Source: GCA-2401155 sp045047085 (GTDB lineage: Bacteria; Pseudomonadota; Alphaproteobacteria; Rhizobiales; Rhizobiaceae). From it: DNA of 64,000 bases. Below, in pieces: positions 59,906-64,000 of the stretch. Positions within the stretch are counted from its first letter, which is position 1. Every line of letters begins with the position of its first letter. Made by a program: the position numbers and the translations under genes. The notes beneath the pieces are model-generated. The model was given only the letters and a program-made list of their open reading frames with translations, made no database searches and was not told the DNA's origin. The stretch is from NCBI GenBank assembly GCA_045047085.1, contig JASFYT010000002.1:18859-82858 (forward strand). Direction: 5' to 3'.

Positions 59906-60595
59906 ATGCAATTTACTGACATTTTTGACAAGCTAGACCTTTTTGCCATTTGGTATTTTTTGGCAAGTTGGCTGGTTTTCTCCATAGTCACTGATATTAG
60001 CCGTTTGAAAACGCGTAGTATTTCCCATTCCATGAACCAACAACGACGAAAATGGATGCAAGTCATGGCTGGGCGTGAATTGCGCATGGTCGACACCTCC
60101 ATCATTGCCGGCCTGCAGCACGGCACAGCCTTTTTTGCCTCATCCTGCCTATTGGCGATTGGTGGTTGTTTTGCTTTAATGGGTTCTATTGGTCAACTGA
60201 CGGAAATGTACCATGAATTTGACGCATTTAAGGACATCCTGTCGGCAAACCTTGAAATCAAACTGTTGGGTTTAACTGCAATATTTGGCTACAGTTTTTT
60301 CAAATTTGGCTGGGCTTATCGCCTGTTCAACTATTGCTCAATCATTATTGGTGCAACGCCCCAAGGGGAAGACGCGGACAAGCAAGAGATAGCGGATCAG
60401 ATTGAAAAAGCATCCGAATTAAACATACTGGGTGGCAAACATTTTAACTCCGGGCTGCGTGGCATCTTTTTTGGCCTTGGCTATATCGGATGGTTTGTTG
60501 GACCATTAATGTTCGTGGCTTCCACAACGCTGGTGGTTGCTGTCATGATAAGGCGGCAATTTTTTTCCAAAGCCACCGCTACTGTTCAAACGTAG
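59906..60595 (+). CDS. DUF599 membrane protein
   Basis: A 229-residue protein with about four helices (LFAIWYFLASWLVFSIVTD; TAFFASSCLLAIGGCFALMG; IKLLGLTAIFGYSFFKFGWA; and a C-terminal pair near IGWFVGPLMFVASTTLVVAV). MNQQRRKWMQVMAGRELRMV, DTSIIAGLQHGTAFF and FKFGWAYRLFNYCSIIIGA are the DUF599 conserved blocks. The function is unknown. ATG 59906 is chosen because GAGGG lies six bases upstream; upstream TTG/GTG/ATG codons (59852-59879) are in frame but lack a site. Two more membrane-enzyme genes follow on the same strand. Confidence 0.85.
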   Translation: MQFTDIFDKLDLFAIWYFLASWLVFSIVTDISRLKTRSISHSMNQQRRKWMQVMAGRELRMVDTSIIAGLQHGTAFFASSCLLAIGGCFALMGSIGQLTEMYHEFDAFKDILSANLEIKLLGLTAIFGYSFFKFGWAYRLFNYCSIIIGATPQGEDADKQEIADQIEKASELNILGGKHFNSGLRGIFFGLGYIGWFVGPLMFVASTTLVVAVMIRRQFFSKATATVQT

Positions 60596-60604
60596 GCTGC
60601 CTAG

Positions 60605-61360
60605 ATGCCCGAATTAGCCACAAAGATACCGCGAATTGCACTGATCGACGCATTACGTGGCATCGCATTGATTGCTATGGCGGTATTTCATTTCAATTTT
60701 GATCTGGAACTGCTTGGTCTGGCAAAGCCCGGATACATTTCTCAACCTCACTGGGTGAATTTCGCCCATTTGATCGCTGCAAGTTTTCTGATGCTGGTTG
60801 GATTTTCTCTGGCTTTGTCACATATGAACGGCATTAGATGGCGCGGATTCTGGGTTCGCTTCGCTAAAGTAACCATTGCCGCTTTGGCCATAACAATCGT
60901 GACCTATTTCGCAACGCCGGATATGTTTATTTTCTTTGGCATATTGCATCAAATTGCACTGGCCAGCCTATTGGGTCTGGTGTTCCTGCGCATGCCGTGG
61001 TGGGCCGTAGCGTTCTTTGCTATCTTTGTTTTGTTTGCGCGGGATCATTTGCGTACTGAATTGCTTGATATGCCGTTCTGGTGGTGGAGTGGCATCCAAC
61101 AAATCATTCCGCGCTCCAGCGACTATGTACCCATTTTCCCATGGTTTGGATGGGTTTTGATGGGAATTTCTGCGGCGAAACTATCTGAAAAGATGGATTG
61201 GTTATCGCGTTTGGCAAACATTAGAATTGACGCTCCCCTCTCTCTTTCCCGGCTTGCCGATTTTATGCAGTTGCTGGGGCGCAACAGTCTGTTGTTCTAT
61301 CTCGCCCATCAACCCATCATGGTCGCCCTGATTTATATCTATTTGCAAATATTGCCTTAA
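60605..61360 (+). CDS. Heparan-alpha-glucosaminide N-acetyltransferase-like membrane protein (DUF1624)
   Basis: A 251-residue protein with seven or eight helices. RIALIDALRGIALIAMAVFH and FNFDLELLG at the start are diagnostic of DUF1624, part of the acyltransferase-3-like group. PWFGWVLMGISAAK and LLFYLAHQPIMVALIY close the fold. It may move an acyl group across the membrane onto an envelope sugar; no substrate can be given. It starts 9 bases after the DUF599 stop and is probably cotranscribed. Confidence 0.86.
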   Translation: MPELATKIPRIALIDALRGIALIAMAVFHFNFDLELLGLAKPGYISQPHWVNFAHLIAASFLMLVGFSLALSHMNGIRWRGFWVRFAKVTIAALAITIVTYFATPDMFIFFGILHQIALASLLGLVFLRMPWWAVAFFAIFVLFARDHLRTELLDMPFWWWSGIQQIIPRSSDYVPIFPWFGWVLMGISAAKLSEKMDWLSRLANIRIDAPLSLSRLADFMQLLGRNSLLFYLAHQPIMVALIYIYLQILP

Positions 61361-61419
61361 CGTAGTTTCATAGGTGGGGTAGCCGGGGCGAAACCGCTGG
61401 CGACCCAAAGGAGAAGATA

Positions 61420-61884
61420 ATGGATAAACCCAATACGGTTCCCTGGCCGCCAATCATCGTGATTTGTGCGCTTGCAGCTGGTTATCTGCTTCACAAGATT
61501 TATCCATTGCCTTGGTTGCCTGGTGTTGCTGCTGAGCTCGCTTTCGGGCTTGGGCTATTATTGGGTGCGATCGCCCTGACGATTATTATTTCTACTATCC
61601 GCACACTGGCCAAACATAATACAACGGTGCACCCAACAAAGTCGGCTAGCAAGCTAGTCACTACCGGGCCATTTTCCTTTTCAAGAAATCCAATTTATCT
61701 TTCCAATGTATGTCTGATATTTGCTGTTGGGCTGCTTTATGGCAGCCTCTGGGTGTTTGTTACTGGGATCATTGCAGCTATCGTCACGCAAAAACTGGCA
61801 ATTGAACGCGAAGAAGCCCATCTGGAGCACCGGTTTGGCAGAGCATGGCGCCAATATCGTAAAACGGCGCGCCGCTGGATATAA
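61420..61884 (+). CDS. Isoprenylcysteine carboxyl methyltransferase-like membrane protein
   Basis: A 154-residue membrane protein with four helices. TVHPTKSASKLVTTGPFSFS and RNPIYLSNVCLIFAVGLLY form the conserved S-adenosylmethionine-linked motif of the ICMT/PEMT group (GPFxxxRNPxY). The C-terminal EREEAHLEHRFGRAWRQYRK is also diagnostic. It probably methylates a lipid or small molecule. A GGAGAAG site precedes ATG 61420. The gene ends seven bases before the convergent MerR gene. Confidence 0.9.
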   Translation: MDKPNTVPWPPIIVICALAAGYLLHKIYPLPWLPGVAAELAFGLGLLLGAIALTIIISTIRTLAKHNTTVHPTKSASKLVTTGPFSFSRNPIYLSNVCLIFAVGLLYGSLWVFVTGIIAAIVTQKLAIEREEAHLEHRFGRAWRQYRKTARRWI

Positions 61885-61891
61885 TAAGGGC

Positions 61892-62293
61892 TTAGCGCCC
61901 TACCCCAAGTTCAGCTAGCCTTTGCAACGCCTGATCTTCGACCTGTTCCAGCTCTGCTGTGGTTTCGTCGATATCCAGCCTTTTTTGCTCAAGTTCGGCT
62001 AGCTTTTCCGCGACCTTTTTCATCAGCATTCGCAACTGTCCCTCTTCTCCGGGCGGTTGCTTGTACATGGCAAGGATCTCGCGGATTTCAGCTATTGTAA
62101 ATCCGAGTCGCTTACCGCGCAAAATGGTCATTAGCAAACGCCGGTCGGATGGGCTGAATAATCTGGTACGCCCCTTGCGCACCGGCTTGATCAACCTCTC
62201 ATCCTCATAGAAACGAATGGTGCGAGTCGATACACCAAATTCCTTGGTGAGCTCGGAAATACTATAAAATTCTTTTGGTTCTGGAGCGGTCAC
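61892..62293 (-). CDS. MerR-family transcriptional regulator
   Basis: A 133-residue MerR regulator. The winged helix has YSISELTKEFGVSTRTIRFY and EDERLIKPVRKGRTRLFSPS. The long dimerisation helix is LMKKVAEKLAELEQKRLDID. Metal-binding cysteines of the CueR/SoxR type are missing, so a metal or iron-sulfur sensor is unlikely. Its shape is like LiuR-type regulators of acyl-CoA degradation, but no such genes are adjacent, so the target is unknown. The start is GTG 62293, with no strong ribosome site. It lies downstream of mgtE on the same strand. Confidence 0.85.
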   Translation of the reverse strand: MTAPEPKEFYSISELTKEFGVSTRTIRFYEDERLIKPVRKGRTRLFSPSDRRLLMTILRGKRLGFTIAEIREILAMYKQPPGEEGQLRMLMKKVAEKLAELEQKRLDIDETTAELEQVEDQALQRLAELGVGR

Positions 62294-62367
62294 GCCGAGC
62301 TGCTTTCATTTCATCTTCAACTATCAGCAGAGATAACGGAGTTTACGTAAAAGTCAATCAAACTGGC

Positions 62368-63774
62368 CTAAACCAACCAGACAGCTGCCAGCCCCAAAAA
62401 GGCGAAAAACCCGACAACATCAGTGACTGTTGTCACGAACGCGCTGGAAGCAATGGCAGGATCTGCACCGGATTTATCGAGCAAAAGCGGAATTGAAATT
62501 CCCGCAACAGCTGCACATACCATATTGAATATCATTGCCGCGCCAATGACTGCACCCAATTTTGGTGAATCGAACCAAAAGGCTGCAATGAATGCAATGA
62601 TGAAAGCAAATATCAGACCGTTGAATACGCCCACCATGAACTCGCGGCGTATGATCCTGCCTGCGTTATAAATATCTATATCGCGGGTGGCAATGGCGCG
62701 CACGGCCACTGTCATGGTCTGGGTGCCGGCATTGCCCCCCATTGAAGCAACGATAGGCATTAATATTGCCAGCGCCACCATCTCTTCCAATGTTCTATCA
62801 AACAGACCGATGACGAAAGACGCCAATATTGCTGTTGCCAGATTGACCAGCAGCCATGGAAAGCGCGAGCGCGCTATATCCCATACATTGTCGGATAGTT
62901 CCTCATGGCCAACTCCGGCCAGTCGTTTGATATCTTCTTCGGCCTCTTGATGGATAACATCCACCACGTCATCGATAGTTAGTACGCCGACCAGCCTGTT
63001 GTTTTCATCAATGACAGCAGCAGAGAGCAAGTCATATTGTTCAAACATGCGCGCCGCTTCTTCCTGATCCTCAAGAGCACTAACAGAATGGATCGCGTCC
63101 CCGGCAATATCTTTGATTGATTCATCGCGCGGACTGCGCAGAATTTGATCGAGATTGACTGTTCCGAGCAGTTCGAATGATGGTCCGATGACGAACACCT
63201 CATGAAAACGGTCCGGTAAATCATGATATTCGCGCATGTGGTCGATGGTTCGGCCAACGGTCCAAAATTCGGGCACAGCAACCAATTCGGTCTGCATCCG
63301 ACGTCCGGCTGATTCTTCGGGAAAATCCAGAGAGCGGCGGAGCCTTTGCCTCGCCTCAAAAGGGAGCTTTGCAAGAATATCTTCCTGATCCTTTTGCTCC
63401 ATGTCTTCAAGAATGAACACCGCATCATCAGAAGCAATTTCCTGAACGCCCTCGGCAATTTGTTCATTGGGAAGCGCGTTGACGATGCCAAGGCGGATTG
63501 CCTCATCTACCTCGGTCAGTGCAACCAGATCAAATTTCCCGGCAGCAAGCGCCACAAGCCGGCTTCTCTGCTCGCTATCGAGCGCTTCCAGGAGATCGCC
63601 AAGTTCAGAACCATGTAAAGGATCGATGGTCGACAATAATTGTTCAGAATCCCCGGTTTCCAGAAGATCCAGCACGTGTTTCACAAATGCATTACGCAGC
63701 ACACCGTCTTCATTATAAATGACGGCCTCCAGTAGCGGTTCTTCGTGTTTAATGCTGTTTGTCAGATCTTCCAT
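62368..63774 (-). CDS. mgtE: Magnesium transporter MgtE
   Basis: A 468-residue magnesium channel. The N domain (residues to about 140) has LHGSELGDLLEALDSEQR and LEDMEQKDQEDILAKLPFEA. Two CBS domains follow, with IDHMREYHDLPDRFHEVFVI and AVIDENNRLVGVLTIDDVVD. The membrane part (from about residue 300) has five helices and the selectivity motif SMGGNAGTQTMTVAVRAIAT. The cytoplasmic N and CBS domains sense internal magnesium and gate the pore. It stands alone, with about 75 bases to the MerR gene. Confidence 0.95.
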   Translation of the reverse strand: MEDLTNSIKHEEPLLEAVIYNEDGVLRNAFVKHVLDLLETGDSEQLLSTIDPLHGSELGDLLEALDSEQRSRLVALAAGKFDLVALTEVDEAIRLGIVNALPNEQIAEGVQEIASDDAVFILEDMEQKDQEDILAKLPFEARQRLRRSLDFPEESAGRRMQTELVAVPEFWTVGRTIDHMREYHDLPDRFHEVFVIGPSFELLGTVNLDQILRSPRDESIKDIAGDAIHSVSALEDQEEAARMFEQYDLLSAAVIDENNRLVGVLTIDDVVDVIHQEAEEDIKRLAGVGHEELSDNVWDIARSRFPWLLVNLATAILASFVIGLFDRTLEEMVALAILMPIVASMGGNAGTQTMTVAVRAIATRDIDIYNAGRIIRREFMVGVFNGLIFAFIIAFIAAFWFDSPKLGAVIGAAMIFNMVCAAVAGISIPLLLDKSGADPAIASSAFVTTVTDVVGFFAFLGLAAVWLV

Positions 63775-63898
63775 GGAAAGCCTGTGATTCTATATTTACA
63801 TCCAACATAAGGGCCAAATGCCTAAGTTGACAACCAAGGGCCTAAACAACACAAACAAATATTTTGTGACACGTTTTTATCCTTGTAAAACCATATCA

Positions 63899-63938
63899 TA
63901 GGGTGCTACAGAGCAGCGCATGCACCCTAAAGGTTTTT
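63899..63938 (+). terminator. Hairpin upstream of the tRNA
   Basis: TAGGGTGC (63899-63906) pairs with GCACCCTA (63922-63929), followed by AAGGTTTTTCT. It resembles a + strand terminator although no + strand gene is seen before it, so it could end a small RNA between mgtE and the tRNA. Confidence 0.35.
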
Positions 63939-63959
63939 CTAGAGGGTGCGTTTTAATTC

Positions 63960-64000
<41 letters not shown>

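Overview
The window is an ordinary-looking stretch of chromosome from an alphaproteobacterium, most likely of the Rhizobiales (Hyphomicrobiales). The base composition is moderate (roughly mid-40s to 50 % GC by eye). Pointers to this group are the order rne / amidase / PBP1A / prfB, the yajC-secDF-Mth938-phytoene-synthase-like cluster, a DUF1127 micro-gene, an ExoR-like Sel1-repeat protein, and a LexA box of the alphaproteobacterial form GTTC-N7-GTTC between ssb and uvrA. No phage, insertion sequence, CRISPR array or rRNA was found.

Layout. 1-4063: a molybdenum hydroxylase pair (IorB/IorA type, cut by the left edge), then a divergent secreted 5'-nucleotidase with a C-terminal LysM domain. 4328-11919: a tightly overlapping ten-gene Mrp/Mbh-type cation-proton antiporter operon with three NuoL/M/N-like subunits and an unassigned two-helix protein. 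11916-16758: P450 and glutathione reductase, a DUF2059 protein, rpiA and gph. 16762-22674: a GGDEF-EAL protein, class I fumarase, an L,D-transpeptidase, moaA and a small secreted protein. 22698-28757: tandem SH3, ExoR-like, ilvD and valS. 28863-33344: a membrane protein, then ssb and uvrA divergent around an SOS box. 33351-39584: DUF2157 pair, DUF1127, trmFO, sterol-desaturase family, and a phytoene-synthase-like protein.

39584-46157: Mth938 protein, secDF, yajC, an AAA ATPase, then EamA/NIPSNAP opposite an ArsR-type regulator. 46158-51376: prfB (with a programmed +1 frameshift), PBP1A and amidase. 52209-55400: RNase E behind an 830-base leader. 55467-57799: DUF1489, sdaA and a rhodanese. 57800-59905 is the only accessory-looking stretch: AT-rich orphan genes, an interrupted gene remnant, short repeats and a previously uncalled 41-residue membrane protein with its own terminator. 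59906-64000: DUF599, acyltransferase-like, ICMT-like, MerR, mgtE and the start of a tRNA-Leu.

The genes best seen as working together are the antiporter operon, the protein-export cluster (yajC-secDF) with two homologues of mitochondrial complex I assembly factors, the cell-wall block (amidase and PBP1A), and the SOS-linked ssb/uvrA pair. I found no clear new defence or mobile system. The most interesting leads are the antiporter's unassigned subunit and missing canonical start codon, the catalytically degenerate phytoene-synthase homologue beside secDF, the repeat-rich insertion in RNase E, and the small genes and debris at 58-59.7 kb.
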